Positions 41,887-51,312 of a stretch of 64,000 bases of DNA are shown here, one piece after another. Source of the DNA: Phaeodactylibacter xiamenensis (GTDB lineage: Bacteria; Bacteroidota; Bacteroidia; Chitinophagales; Saprospiraceae); contig NZ_JPOS01000029.1 of assembly GCF_000759025.1 (NCBI RefSeq), positions 184,694 to 248,693 of the forward strand, in the 5' to 3' direction. Position numbers and translations under genes: made by a program. A model generated the notes under the pieces. It did no database searches. It was given only the letters and a program-made list of their open reading frames with translations, and was not told the origin of the DNA. Numbering within the stretch: the first letter of the stretch is position 1; each line of letters starts with the position of its first letter.

Positions 41887-41943
41887 ACGTAGTGATTTAG
41901 GGCGCAAAGGTAAGACAGTTACCGCTAAAAACGGGCAAACACA

Positions 41944-42633
41944 TTATTTTTCCTTTTCAAGGGCTTCCATATCCCGGACCAGCAGCCGTTTGCGGTCGAA
42001 AGTAAGGATGTCTTTATTGCGCAGCTCGTTGAGGACGGTGGTCACGGTTTGCCGGGAAGTAGCGGTGAGGTTGGCAATTTCCTGATGGGTGAGGAATTTC
42101 CGGACCAGCATTTCATAGCCTACGCGCTGCCCTTTTTTGTGGACGAGGCTGACCAGGTAGTCAATTATGCGGGTTCTGGAATCTTTGAAAACGAGCGATT
42201 GCAGGCGGTTCTCCATTTCCAGCATTCGGGAGCCCATGGTGCGCATCAGGAAGAGGGACAGGGCACTGTGCTCCCGCATCATATCCTCCAGATCTCCTAC
42301 CGTCATGACGCAGGTATGGGTCTGCTCCATAGCGTAAGCAAAGTCATGCCGCCTGTTTTCTCCGATCATCGACAGCTCGCCAAACACCTCGCCGGGGCCG
42401 ATAATGGCTTTGGTGACCTCCTTGCCCTGATCGCTGTAGGTGCCGATTTTTACCCGGCCTTCGGTGATGAAAAACATGCGGTCGGCGTATTCATCAGGCA
42501 AATAAATGTAGCTGCCTTTCTCAAATACTTTTTGTTCATGGGTATCCAGGTCTCCCCGCTGAATTTTGCGCGGGCATAAGATGCCGCTCAGGTCAATATT
42601 TTCCAGATACCAAAGGGACTGATCGCTAGTCAT
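41944..42633 (-). CDS. Crp/Fnr-family transcriptional regulator
   Basis: A 229-residue protein. Residues ~25-150 are a cyclic-nucleotide-binding-like jelly roll (FEKGSYIYLPDEYADRMFFI, GRVKIGTYSDQGKEVTKAII, GPGEVFGELSMIGENRRHDF). A dimerisation helix is at ~150-170 (MRTMGSRMLEMENRLQSLVF). The HTH at ~195-215 is FLTHQEIANLTATSRQTVTT. No Cys set for an iron-sulfur cluster is present, so it is not a classic FNR. The effector is not known. Confidence 0.9.
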   Translation of the reverse strand: MTSDQSLWYLENIDLSGILCPRKIQRGDLDTHEQKVFEKGSYIYLPDEYADRMFFITEGRVKIGTYSDQGKEVTKAIIGPGEVFGELSMIGENRRHDFAYAMEQTHTCVMTVGDLEDMMREHSALSLFLMRTMGSRMLEMENRLQSLVFKDSRTRIIDYLVSLVHKKGQRVGYEMLVRKFLTHQEIANLTATSRQTVTTVLNELRNKDILTFDRKRLLVRDMEALEKEK

Positions 42634-42805
42634 AGCCTTTCAGGTTTAGTTTGCGGAGATGTATCGCTTTGCAAATAAGCTAACCAAAGGTTAACGTCAG
42701 TTGCGTGCTCCCATTTCAAAGATAATCCGGAGAAAGTGTCCGGCACAGAACATTTGCAACAAATAGCTGCTGAACGCGCATTGAGTGTGTGATCTCAATA
42801 TAGCC

Positions 42806-44587
42806 CTACTCATCGGGGCGCAAATCAAACCGCTTTTGCATTTCCTGAAGCAGGGGGTTGGTTTCCCGCATCTCCAGGTATTTTTCTTTGCTGGTCATCA
42901 GCCGTTTCGGCTTGGGCGGGGGCTCCGGAGCGCTGCTTTTATCCACTTCCACCCGCATCAGGATGCCTGGTGCTTTGAGGGTAGCGCGCAGGTGCTCTAC
43001 CAAGCCGTCTTCCTGCCTCACGGTATTTTCTGCCAGATTGGAAGAGACGGTCACCTGTATTTCCTGTTCGCCCAAAAGTGCGAGCTCAGAATTGCGCATG
43101 ATTACTTTCACTGATTCCTGCTCGCATTGGTCAATGTATTGGTCCCAGGCTTCCTGTGCCCGCTCCAGGGTGATGGGCTCTGCCGTTTCCTCCTTAGTTG
43201 TCTGTGCCTCTTCTTCCTTAATTTCAGCCAGCATCGCATCCAGCTTCTTCATCTTGGGCAAGACATGTTTAGTCTTTTTTACAGGCGTGGGGGCGGCGGG
43301 TTTTGTTGCTAAATCCGGTGGTGGTGCTACTGTCGCTTCGTCCGCAATAGTTGGGGTGGAAGTCTCCGCTTCAGGGGCTGCTACGGGCTTAGGCGCAGGT
43401 TCCGGGACTTGTGGTGGTGGCGCTGAGGTGCTTACGTCAGCCGTTTTTTTTTCCGGGGCAGGCGCAGACAACTGAGCTTCAGACAGCTGAAAGGCCCGGT
43501 TGATGTAGGTCATTTTGAGCAGCGCCATTTCAACGTGCAGCCGCTTGTTGCGGGCCAGACGATAGCCAAGGTCACAGTCATTGGCAATATTCAGGGCGGT
43601 GAGGAGCAGTTGGGCGGGCAACAGCCGGGCTTGTTGCTCGTACCGGTCTTTTAGCCCACCGCTGACTTCCAGCAAATCGAGGGTTTGGGCGTCTTTGCAC
43701 ACCAATACATTACGCAGGTGCTCTGCCAGCCCGTTGATGAACAGATCAGGGTCAAAACCCTTGCGCAGGATTTCATCAAAAATCAGCAGCATCTGATTGC
43801 GGTCCTCCTGCAGCATGGCGTCCACGACCCGGAAATAGTAGTCGTAGTCCAGCACGTTGAGGTTCTCAATGACATCCTCGTAGGTAATGCGGTTGCCACT
43901 GAAGGAGACGATGCGGTCAAAAATGGACAAGGCATCCCTTAGGGCGCCATCTGCTTTTTGCCCGATGATGTGCAGGGCATCCGGGTCGGCCTGAATGTCT
44001 TCGGTATCGCAAATGCTCTGCAGGTGATCGACCATATCCTGCACCTGTATCCGCCGGAAGTCGAAAATCTGGCACCGGGACAGGATGGTCGGGATAATCT
44101 TGTGCTTTTCGGTGGTGGCCAGGATGAAGATGGCGTAGGAAGGCGGTTCCTCCAGGGTCTTCAGAAAGGCGTTGAAGGCCTGCTGGGAAAGCATGTGGAC
44201 CTCATCAATGATGAAAATCTTATACCGGCCCTGCTGTGGCTGAAAGCGCACCTGCTCGATGAGCGCGCGGATGTGCTCCACGCTGTTGTTAGAGGCGGCA
44301 TCCAACTCAGTGATGTTGAAGGAGGCATTCTCACTGAAGGACTTACAAGAGTCGCAAACCCCGCATGGCTCGTGGTCCTCGGTTACATTCTGACAGTTCA
44401 GCACCTTGGCCAGGATACGGGCACAGGTGGTTTTGCCGACCCCCCGGGGGCCACAAAAAAGGAATGCATGCGCCAGGTGATCGTTCTGCAGCGCATTTTT
44501 TAGCGTAAGCGAAACGTGCTGTTGGCCCACCACTTCATCGAAGCGGGTAGGGCGGTACTTTCTGGCGGAAACAATAAAATTGCTCAT
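42806..44587 (-). CDS. dnaX: DNA polymerase III subunit gamma/tau
   Basis: A 593-residue protein. It starts FIVSARKYRPTRFDEVVGQQ and has Walker A GPRGVGKTTCARIL, a zinc-binding Cys cluster (LNCQNVTEDHEPCGVCDSCK), Walker B IFIIDEVHMLSQQAF and the SRC motif ILSRCQIFDFRRI. After residue ~365 comes a Pro/Ala-rich linker (APAPEKKTADVSTSAPPPQV), then a C-terminal region. It loads the sliding clamp onto DNA. The linker and C-terminus fit the tau form. Confidence 0.97.
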   Translation of the reverse strand: MSNFIVSARKYRPTRFDEVVGQQHVSLTLKNALQNDHLAHAFLFCGPRGVGKTTCARILAKVLNCQNVTEDHEPCGVCDSCKSFSENASFNITELDAASNNSVEHIRALIEQVRFQPQQGRYKIFIIDEVHMLSQQAFNAFLKTLEEPPSYAIFILATTEKHKIIPTILSRCQIFDFRRIQVQDMVDHLQSICDTEDIQADPDALHIIGQKADGALRDALSIFDRIVSFSGNRITYEDVIENLNVLDYDYYFRVVDAMLQEDRNQMLLIFDEILRKGFDPDLFINGLAEHLRNVLVCKDAQTLDLLEVSGGLKDRYEQQARLLPAQLLLTALNIANDCDLGYRLARNKRLHVEMALLKMTYINRAFQLSEAQLSAPAPEKKTADVSTSAPPPQVPEPAPKPVAAPEAETSTPTIADEATVAPPPDLATKPAAPTPVKKTKHVLPKMKKLDAMLAEIKEEEAQTTKEETAEPITLERAQEAWDQYIDQCEQESVKVIMRNSELALLGEQEIQVTVSSNLAENTVRQEDGLVEHLRATLKAPGILMRVEVDKSSAPEPPPKPKRLMTSKEKYLEMRETNPLLQEMQKRFDLRPDE

Positions 44588-44632
44588 GCATGGCTATTTT
44601 CGAGGTATGCAAAGATACAAAATTTCGGGCGT

Positions 44633-45676
44633 TTACCGGCCAGGTTTGTAGCGGCTGGCATCGAGCAGGGCCTGTGCGTCCTCCAGCGCAATGAGGTCCT
44701 GCATCGTCGCCTCCGGGTGCCGTTGCATGTAGGCCCGGACGATCTGCCAGCCCACCCAGTTGGCGGTACGGCCGGGCGCTTCTTCCGGCATGCCCGGAGA
44801 GTGGGGGCTGTAATCCACGAATTTTCGGATTTTGCGGCTGTCCGTCTCGTACATCAGGTCCTCTTTGATGAAGAAAGCCCACATTTCCAGCTCATTATCG
44901 TTTAGCCATTCCACCTGCTCGCCGGTCACTTCCAGTTTGACGCTGTCCGGAGCGTAAGGCAGGAGTTTGTCCAGGATGTAGAGCTTTTTGCCGTTGTTGA
45001 CCATCAGGTCGATAAGGCGTTGCTGCCGGGGCGGGGGCACGAGCCCGTTGATGAGGGTCTGAATGGCTTTGGAAGTCAGGTGCTGCCGGTTGAAGGTACG
45101 GGTGAGGTAAGCTGAAAATGCCGGATCGCGGGGGTTCAGCTTTTGGTAGGGGTAATCCTCTCCGAGAAAATAATCCAGAGAAACTCCCAGGTCGTTTTCA
45201 CCGTACACGAAAGCCGCTACTGCGTATTCCGAAATTAGTGTGGAGACGGTGGGTACTGGCTCATCGGGGAAATAATACTGGAAAAACCGGAACGCCTGCT
45301 CCAGCTCCTCCTCTATATCTGACAGGTCCGGGTAGTGTACCTGTACGGAATCATAAAGGTTGCGCACCGGCTCGTGCTGCAGGAACCCTTTGACATAGGG
45401 AGCGGGCCCATCGGGTGCCATGCGCGGGTCGTTGGCCCGGAGGATGCGGCTGAAGTAAAGGTCGCCCAGTTCCGGATAGTCTTCCATCAGCCCTTCCAGA
45501 GCTGCCTGCATGTTATTCGTATCCAGCTGAAAGAGCGCCTGATCGAAGCGCCGGATATCCACCTCCGCTTCTATGCCTGAAACATCGGGTATAAATTCCT
45601 GTTCCCCCGTTTGGCAGCCCCAAATCAGGGTGGCTGCGATCAAAAAAGCGAACAAATGCATCCGTTTTACGCTCAT
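44633..45676 (-). CDS. gldB: GldB-like gliding-motility lipoprotein
   Basis: A 347-residue protein from ATG 45676 (MSVKRMHLFAFLIAATLIWG) with lipobox Cys in LIWGC; the upstream extension to 45730 was rejected. The mature part has the GldB features: VDIRRFDQALFQLDTNNMQA, LEGLMEDYPELGDLYFSRIL, PTVSTLISEYAVAAFVYGEN and LDYFLGEDYPYQKLNP. GldB is an essential lipoprotein of Bacteroidetes gliding/T9SS. The symbol rests on motif pattern rather than alignment. Confidence 0.85.
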   Translation of the reverse strand: MSVKRMHLFAFLIAATLIWGCQTGEQEFIPDVSGIEAEVDIRRFDQALFQLDTNNMQAALEGLMEDYPELGDLYFSRILRANDPRMAPDGPAPYVKGFLQHEPVRNLYDSVQVHYPDLSDIEEELEQAFRFFQYYFPDEPVPTVSTLISEYAVAAFVYGENDLGVSLDYFLGEDYPYQKLNPRDPAFSAYLTRTFNRQHLTSKAIQTLINGLVPPPRQQRLIDLMVNNGKKLYILDKLLPYAPDSVKLEVTGEQVEWLNDNELEMWAFFIKEDLMYETDSRKIRKFVDYSPHSPGMPEEAPGRTANWVGWQIVRAYMQRHPEATMQDLIALEDAQALLDASRYKPGR

Positions 45677-45841
45677 AAAAGTTGAGTTTGTGGTTTGGAA
45701 TCGCGAAGCTAATGGTATTGCATTAAACATTAACGTTGTGTTTTTTATATTTTACCGCCACGTTTGACGATGTACGTTTATTTTTGCATCAAGAGCACAG
45801 ACGCTTCCTGATCATACACCTGCTTACAAAAACTGAAGAAG

Positions 45842-46582
45842 ATGAAAAAAATTGTTGTTTTTGCTGCTTTCCTGATTGGCCTTTCCACCTTAGCGGAAGC
45901 TCAGCAGGCGGTCCGCTTTGGCTTTCAGGTCAGCCCCGCTTTCAACTGGATGTCTACCGATAAAAACTCCATCAGCACCAATGGTACCAACCTGGGCCTG
46001 AAGCTGGGCCTGATGGGCGAGTTTTATTTTCAGGAAAACTACGCATTAGCCACGGGCTTAGGGTTTTCTTTCAATTCAGGGGGTACGCTGCTGCACTCCA
46101 ATACCGGTATTTACTGGGCCAACTCTGAAGTCCCTGCCGATTGTGCTTTCTTCATGGAAGAGCAGCAGGCGCCCAATTTGAAATATTCTATTCAGTACGT
46201 GGAAATCCCGATCGGGCTAAAAATGCGCACCCGGGAATTCGGCTACATCCGCTACTTCATGGAGCCTAATGTTGGCATCGGTTTCCGCACGCAGGCCAAA
46301 GGCGACATTCGCAATGCTGACGATGAGGAAGAATGCAATGACATCAACATCCGGCCAGACGTACGCCTGCTGAACCTTTTCTGGGGGCTGAATGGCGGCA
46401 TTGAGTACAGCGTTTCTGAAAGCACTTCTCTGGTAGCGGGCATTGGCCTGCAGTTTGGCTTCACGGATGTGACCAAAGATGATGACACCGTTTATCTGGA
46501 CAACAGCGTTTCCAATCAGGATGCTGAGGACAGCAAAGGCGTAGCGCGGGGCGTTGTGCTGCGGCTGGGGGTGTTGTTCTAG
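45842..46582 (+). CDS. PorT-family outer-membrane beta-barrel protein
   Basis: A 246-residue protein with a signal peptide (MKKIVVFAAFLIGLSTLAEA). Strands alternate with FGFQVSPAFNWMSTDKNSIS, LGLKLGLMGEFYFQENYALA, YVEIPIGLKMRTREFGYIRY and LNGGIEYSVSESTSLVAGIG, and the chain ends LGVLF with the barrel-type Phe. This is the outer-membrane barrel (OMP_b-brl_2) layout shared with PorT, a T9SS component. Whether it is the T9SS protein or a paralog cannot be decided. Confidence 0.82.
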   Translation: MKKIVVFAAFLIGLSTLAEAQQAVRFGFQVSPAFNWMSTDKNSISTNGTNLGLKLGLMGEFYFQENYALATGLGFSFNSGGTLLHSNTGIYWANSEVPADCAFFMEEQQAPNLKYSIQYVEIPIGLKMRTREFGYIRYFMEPNVGIGFRTQAKGDIRNADDEEECNDINIRPDVRLLNLFWGLNGGIEYSVSESTSLVAGIGLQFGFTDVTKDDDTVYLDNSVSNQDAEDSKGVARGVVLRLGVLF

Positions 46583-46589
46583 AGAGAGG

Positions 46590-46690
46590 AGTTCACGCAA
46601 AGGAAGGGTTTCGCAAAGGCCGCAGCGCGATGCAGCCTACTGAATTCTTGGCGCACTTAGCGTAATCCTTCGCGTACTTTGCGTGAACCT
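46590..46690. repeat. Single copy of the palindromic CGCAAAGG-type repeat
   Basis: It begins AGTTCACGCAAAGG and ends ACTTTGCGTGAACC, complementary ends that enclose GC-rich sequence. Related to the triplicate at 49666-50031; such palindromes recur in Bacteroidetes genomes. Confidence 0.65.
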
Positions 46691-46738
46691 TCATCGGCTT
46701 ACCTTCCATCACCACTGGATAATTTGCCTGAAAAGCTT

Positions 46739-46746
46739 TACCTTTG
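46739..46746 (+). promoter_or_regulatory. Candidate -7 element for nadC
   Basis: TACCTTTG matches TAnnTTTG and lies 64 bases before the nadC start. The -33 position is weak. Confidence 0.4.
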
Positions 46747-46810
46747 CGGCCCAAAAGCTACCTGGCGCACTGCCGGGCAGCATTAAATCCGGGCACAAAA
46801 CAAACAGGGT

Positions 46811-47686
46811 ATGAGCACAAACATGGCAGAACTTCAAGACTACCTCGATTTTTTCGTTACACAGGCACTAAAAGAAGATGTGGGAGATGGTGACCATACT
46901 TCCCTGGCTTGTATTCCCTCAGATGCGCGGTCAAAGGCCCGCCTGTACGTCAAAGATCCGGGCGTGATCGCCGGGATGGATGTTGCCGCCTACATTTTCC
47001 GGCATGTGGACCCCAGCTCAACCTTCACCCCAAAGGTGAAAGACGGTCAGCCCGTCAGCTACGGCGACGTGGCTTTTGAGGTAGAATGCAATGCGCAGGC
47101 ACTGCTGCGTGCCGAACGCCTCGTGCTCAATACCATGCAACGCATGACCGGAATTGCTACCCTGAGCAACCGCTTCAAATTTGAGGTGGAAGACCTGAAT
47201 GTGACCATCCTCGATACGCGTAAGACCACGCCGCTGATCCGCCCATTGGAAAAACTGGCAGTGAAGTTAGGCGGCTGTGACAACTACCGCTTTGGCCTCT
47301 TCGACTGGATTATGATCAAGGACAACCATATTGATGCCTGTGGAAGTATTACGGCAGCCATCGAGCGGGTAGCAGCTTATCAAAAAGAAAAAGGTACGGA
47401 CCTTGGCGTTACAGTGGAGGTCCGCAATCTGGTAGAGCTGCACGAGGTCCTTCAGGTTGGGCAGGTCACCCGTATCCTGCTGGACAACTTTGAACTGCCG
47501 CTGATGGAAGAAGCCGTGCATACGGTCAACAAGCGCTTTGAAACAGAGGCTTCCGGCGGCGTCAACATTCACAACGTCCGCGAAGTGGCGCTGACGGGCG
47601 TGGACTACGTCTCTGTAGGTGCGCTGACGCACTCGGCTCAGAGTTTGGACCTGAGCTTGAAGGTGGTGAAGGAGGTGGTGGCGTAG
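46811..47686 (+). CDS. nadC: Nicotinate-nucleotide pyrophosphorylase (carboxylating)
   Basis: A 291-residue enzyme of NAD synthesis that makes nicotinate mononucleotide from quinolinate and PRPP. Family motifs: EDVGDGDHTSLACIP, LLRAERLVLNTMQRMTGIAT, LDTRKTTPLIRPLEKLAVKL, GCDNYRFGLFDWIMIKDNHI (substrate-binding Arg/Lys) and EVRNLVELHEVL. C-terminal VDYVSVGALTHSAQSLDLSL completes the barrel. The length is normal. Confidence 0.96.
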   Translation: MSTNMAELQDYLDFFVTQALKEDVGDGDHTSLACIPSDARSKARLYVKDPGVIAGMDVAAYIFRHVDPSSTFTPKVKDGQPVSYGDVAFEVECNAQALLRAERLVLNTMQRMTGIATLSNRFKFEVEDLNVTILDTRKTTPLIRPLEKLAVKLGGCDNYRFGLFDWIMIKDNHIDACGSITAAIERVAAYQKEKGTDLGVTVEVRNLVELHEVLQVGQVTRILLDNFELPLMEEAVHTVNKRFETEASGGVNIHNVREVALTGVDYVSVGALTHSAQSLDLSLKVVKEVVA

Positions 47687-47690
47687 AACC

Positions 47691-49274
47691 TCACACCCAA
47701 ACCACAAACACCCGCTTCCCCTCCACTTCCTCCCACCCATGCGCCGGCACGTCCCCCTGACGGCGTGGGTCGAAGATGAGGAGGTAGCCTTCATCCATGC
47801 CTTGCCGCTGCAGGTAGTCCGCGAGTTGCAGCAAACCGCGCTGATGCGCCTGCTCGCCGTACCAGCGTTTGAGCTCTATGATGTATTTTTGGTGATTGTA
47901 GGTGACAACGACATCCAGCCGCTTTTCTTCGGAGATTTGTGCCTCCTTAAAGTCGTGCCCTTTGCCATTGATGATGGGCTTTAGAAAGGCCAGAAAGACG
48001 AGGCGCCAGTGCCGTTCCAGAAAATGCTCGTCCCGTTTGCTGTGCTGCTCGCGCAGGTACTGCTGGAAACGGAGCAGTGCCCGCTCCAGGTCGAGCCCCT
48101 GTCCATCGGGGGTAGTGTAGAGGCCCGGAGAAACCTCTTGTTCCTGACTGAGCTGCTCCCGATAGTACTTTGCCGTCATATAGCTGTACAGGCGTTGCTC
48201 ATAAATTCTGTTGTGAATGCTGAGCCGCCCGTTAGACTTGAAAATACCGTATAAACGTCCCATCGCTGTTATGGGCTCATCCGGATTGAAAGGTATGTTT
48301 GCTCCATTTATAATCACCTGAAAAGCTAAGTTGTACAGTTCCGGGTTGTTCTCGAGGTTTTTGATGAGGCTCTCAAAGTTGGTATTGTCCTCCCGCAGCA
48401 ATTGCTGTACGGCTTGCTCCAGGTCGGCATCGGTTAATACTTTTTCTGTTTTTGCTGGCAGGATTTCCTCCGCCATAATTTTGCAAAGCTTGCTTACCAG
48501 AAAGGGATAGCCGGAAGTGTAGTAGTATAGCCTTTCGGCCAAATGCGGAGCATTGAGTTGCACGTGCTGTTCCTGTGCGAAGTCCTCCAGCATAGGCACA
48601 ATCTCCTCTGGCAGAAAGCTCATCGTTACTTTGAAGTCGGCAGCGATATTCCAGGGGCTGTTATACTGCCCGGTATTGTCTTCTCCCGGCCGGATTCTGG
48701 ATTTCAGTGACTTTACATCATGCACGCCCGCCAGTACCACGCTGTGAAAGGTCGCATGCTGGGGAGAGAACCGGTCAAGGTATTTACTCCGCAGCATGCC
48801 CAGAAAGCGGAGGAAGGGCCAGTAGTTGCTGCTTGCGTCCACTTCGTCGATGAGCAGGACCAGTTTTTTCCTGGACCGATGCGCCAGGTGTGTGATTAAC
48901 CTTGACAGCCCATCCATTCCATCGACCTCCGCCTCTTTTTCCTGAATAACTTCAAATAGTTGCTTATCCTGATATTCCAGGATTGTTTTCATCTGGCTGA
49001 CCACCATTTGCGCAAAAGCAGCGTCCGTCTCATGCCACTTACTGTCAATGCCCTGAAAGTTCATTCTAATAGGGGAATACGCACTGCTGTTTGAAAGCGC
49101 ATCATTTAGTGTAGCCAGCATAGTGGTTTTGCCGTATTGCCGGGGCCGGTTGATGGTGAAATATTCGCCTTCAACCACCATGTTCATAATGGCGTCAACC
49201 TTGGCGCTGATGTCTGCCATGTAATGCAGCGTAGGATAACAAGTACCGGTGCTATTGAATTTTTTGGGCATCAT
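47691..49274 (-). CDS. AAA-like ATPase with C-terminal PD-(D/E)XK nuclease domain
   Basis: A 527-residue protein of the AAA_34/DUF1703-like kind. The N-terminal NTPase has FTINRPRQYGKTTMLATL (Walker A, with Gln-Tyr instead of the usual residues), LVLLIDEVDASSNYWPFLRF (Walker B) and YYYTSGYPFLVSKLCKIM. The C-terminal ~110 residues are a nuclease-like domain: EEKRLDVVVTYNHQKYIIEL and KRWYGEQAHQRGLLQLADYL, with Asp, Glu and Lys at the PD-(D/E)XK positions. Proteins with this pair are common in Bacteroidetes and have unclear roles, possibly defence or mobile-element related. The start has two Met; the first is used. Confidence 0.88.
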   Translation of the reverse strand: MMPKKFNSTGTCYPTLHYMADISAKVDAIMNMVVEGEYFTINRPRQYGKTTMLATLNDALSNSSAYSPIRMNFQGIDSKWHETDAAFAQMVVSQMKTILEYQDKQLFEVIQEKEAEVDGMDGLSRLITHLAHRSRKKLVLLIDEVDASSNYWPFLRFLGMLRSKYLDRFSPQHATFHSVVLAGVHDVKSLKSRIRPGEDNTGQYNSPWNIAADFKVTMSFLPEEIVPMLEDFAQEQHVQLNAPHLAERLYYYTSGYPFLVSKLCKIMAEEILPAKTEKVLTDADLEQAVQQLLREDNTNFESLIKNLENNPELYNLAFQVIINGANIPFNPDEPITAMGRLYGIFKSNGRLSIHNRIYEQRLYSYMTAKYYREQLSQEQEVSPGLYTTPDGQGLDLERALLRFQQYLREQHSKRDEHFLERHWRLVFLAFLKPIINGKGHDFKEAQISEEKRLDVVVTYNHQKYIIELKRWYGEQAHQRGLLQLADYLQRQGMDEGYLLIFDPRRQGDVPAHGWEEVEGKRVFVVWV

Positions 49275-49338
49275 CCTGAATTTCGGTCTGTGCTAAAGGT
49301 ACGGAAAATAATACCATCAATTGTGTCCTCTTGGTTGT

Positions 49339-49384
49339 AAAACAAAGCCCCGCCAAGCTGATCCATTGGTCACTTAGCGGGGCT
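49339..49384 (-). terminator. Terminator between the AAA-ATPase and the small ORF
   Basis: AGCCCCGC pairs with GCGGGGCT across a 23-base loop. On the minus strand it is followed by TTTGTTTT. It lies downstream of the small gene at 49412-49516. Confidence 0.6.
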
Positions 49385-49411
49385 GCTGTTTGTAATCAGA
49401 TCCTGTTGGTT

Positions 49412-49516
49412 TCACACCGGATAGCCTTTCATGGTCATCCAAAGGAGTAGGCAGAAAGAAGCCAGGGCTAGCCAGAACCGAATGTCCTGATAGAGTCGGT
49501 AAGTACGCTCTTGCAT
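49412..49516 (-). CDS. Very small single-helix membrane protein
   Basis: A 34-residue frame, ATG 49516 to TGA 49412: MQERTYRLYQDIRFWLALAS, then FCLLLWMTMKGYPV. One membrane helix spans residues ~13-29 with a basic N-terminal side. A hairpin terminator lies right after it, which supports a short transcript. No family recognised; too short for certainty. Confidence 0.4.
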   Translation of the reverse strand: MQERTYRLYQDIRFWLALASFCLLLWMTMKGYPV

Positions 49517-49665
49517 GGTATTGAAGTTGGTTTAAGCAATAGATAAATGCGCTGCAGAAATTTTCGCTCAGCGATGCTGATTGGTCCTACTAAGCAGGCG
49601 AAATATTTACTTCAAAAACGATGCCATAGTGGTTTTTTATAATGTGAGTATTGGAGAGGCAGGAG
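49517..49665. other. Non-coding spacer
   Basis: No gene or strong hairpin seen. It leads into the repeat block and probably carries the promoter of the small gene. Confidence 0.45.
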
Positions 49666-50031
49666 GGTTCACACAAAGGGAGGAAGAGATCACGCAAAGG
49701 TCGCAGTGTAAGGGCCGTCCTCCGGAGTGCTCTCCGCTCTCCGCGTCCCCCTTAGCGTGCGCTGCGTGAAACCTTCATACTGTGGTTCACGCAAAGGGAA
49801 GGAAGAGATCGCGCAAAGGCCGCAGCGTAAGGGCCGTCCTCCGGAATGCTCTGCGCTCTCCGCGTCCCCCTTAGCGTGCGCTGCGTAAAACCTTCATACT
49901 GTGGTTCACGCAAAGGGATGAGGAGATCGCGCAAAGGTCGCAGTGTAAGGGCCGTCCTCCGGAATGCTTAGCGCTCTCCGCGTCCCCCTTAGCGTGCGCT
50001 GCGTGAAACCTTAGCGGTCTCCGCGTGAACC
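49666..50031. repeat. Three tandem copies of a ~119-bp palindromic repeat
   Basis: Copies begin at 49666, 49784 and 49903 (each GGTTCACxCAAAGGGA). Each ends CCTTAGCGTGCGCTGCGT(G/A)AAACC, which pairs with the beginning. Between lies AAGGGCCGTCCTCCGGAATG. The block stops 14 bases before pyrD's stop codon. Related to 46590-46690. Confidence 0.85.
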
Positions 50032-50045
50032 CCATTTCGGGCAAC

Positions 50046-51083
50046 CTACCGTGCAGCCAGCGCCTGATTAATCCGCCGCACCAGCCCTGGGCCTTCGTAT
50101 ACCAGGCCGGAGTAGATTTGGATGAGGTCAGCGCCGGCATCCAGCTTCTCGATGGCATCCTCAGGGCTGCTAATACCGCCCACGCCGATGATTTTGAAAG
50201 CACCGTTGCTGCGCTGTGCCAGGTAGCGGATTACCTCAGTCGCGCGCGCTTTGACAGGCTGGCCGCTGAGCCCTCCGGCGCCTATGGCTTCCACTTTTGA
50301 TGCGGGCGTGGCCAGGCCTTCCCGGCTGATGGTGGTGTTGGTGGCAATGAGGCCATCGAGCTGCGTTTCCCGGGCAATGTCGAGGATGTCATCCAGTTGC
50401 CCATCAGTAAGGTCCGGAGCGATTTTGAGGAGTAGTGGCTTAGGGGCCGGCTTAGCCTGGTTGAGGTCCTGCAGCAGCTGCAGCAGCTTTGACAGCGGCT
50501 CTTTTTCCTGAAGGTCGCGCAGGTTGGGCGTATTGGGCGAACTGACGTTGACCACGAAGTAGTCGACGTAGGGAAATAACGCTTCGAAGCATTTGACGTA
50601 ATCATCAGCCGCCTGCTCGTTGGGGGTCACTTTGTTTTTGCCAATATTGCCGCCAATGATAACGCCTTTGGGCTTACCATACCGCTTCAGGCGATTCACC
50701 AGCGCTTCCACACCGTCGTTGTTAAAGCCCATCCGGTTGATGAGGCCCTCGTCAGCCGGCAGGCGGAACAGGCGGGGCTGCGGGTTGCCGTCCTGACCCT
50801 TTGGCGTAACGGTGCCTACCTCAATAAAGCCAAAGCCCAGGTTGGCCATCGTTTTGTAGTGCTTCCCGTCCTTATCAAATCCGGCAGCCAGCCCTACAGG
50901 GTTCTCAAAAGTCAGCCCGAAGAGCTCGCGGCGCAGGGCAGGATGCTTATAGCGGTATAGACGCCGCAGCAACGCGCCGACGCCAGGCACCGACAATCCA
51001 AAATTGAAAAGGCTAAGGGTAATATGATGCGCCCGCTCCGGTGAGAAGCGGAAAAAGATAGGTTTGAGCAGGGATTTGTACAC
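50046..51083 (-). CDS. pyrD: Dihydroorotate dehydrogenase (quinone)
   Basis: A 345-residue class 2 enzyme. GTG 51083 ([20 protein letters not shown]) is preferred over the in-frame TTG at 51098, because class 2 enzymes usually start at this MYKSL position. Key features: [57 protein letters not shown] (the catalytic Ser region) and [20 protein letters not shown]. It oxidises dihydroorotate in pyrimidine synthesis at the inner membrane. Confidence 0.96.
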   Translation of the reverse strand: MYKSLLKPIFFRFSPERAHHITLSLFNFGLSVPGVGALLRRLYRYKHPALRRELFGLTFENPVGLAAGFDKDGKHYKTMANLGFGFIEVGTVTPKGQDGNPQPRLFRLPADEGLINRMGFNNDGVEALVNRLKRYGKPKGVIIGGNIGKNKVTPNEQAADDYVKCFEALFPYVDYFVVNVSSPNTPNLRDLQEKEPLSKLLQLLQDLNQAKPAPKPLLLKIAPDLTDGQLDDILDIARETQLDGLIATNTTISREGLATPASKVEAIGAGGLSGQPVKARATEVIRYLAQRSNGAFKIIGVGGISSPEDAIEKLDAGADLIQIYSGLVYEGPGLVRRINQALAAR

Positions 51084-51118
51084 GGCTTTTAGTCGCAAAA
51101 ATAGGCGATTGCGGGCAT

Positions 51119-51152
51119 AAAAAAAGGCCAGGTAGCATTTTTCTACCCAGCC
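51119..51152 (-). terminator. Rho-independent terminator of the two-component operon
   Basis: On the minus strand GGCTGGGTAG pairs with CTACCTGGCC over a seven-base loop and is followed by seven T. It lies ~160 bases after the response-regulator stop. The opposite-strand hairpin CAGACTT/AAGTCTG at 51183-51204 may also help. Confidence 0.7.
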
Positions 51153-51312
51153 GGAATCATAATCCCAAAAACTATTCTTAAACAGACTTTTAAGTTAAGT
51201 CTGGTTTGATCAAGTATTGTAGTTTCACAAATATACTTATTTGTTCATTTACTGCCAAATGAATTGGTCGCTCTGAACAAAAAAAGATGGAAAACCACCG
51301 GAATTCTCTCTT

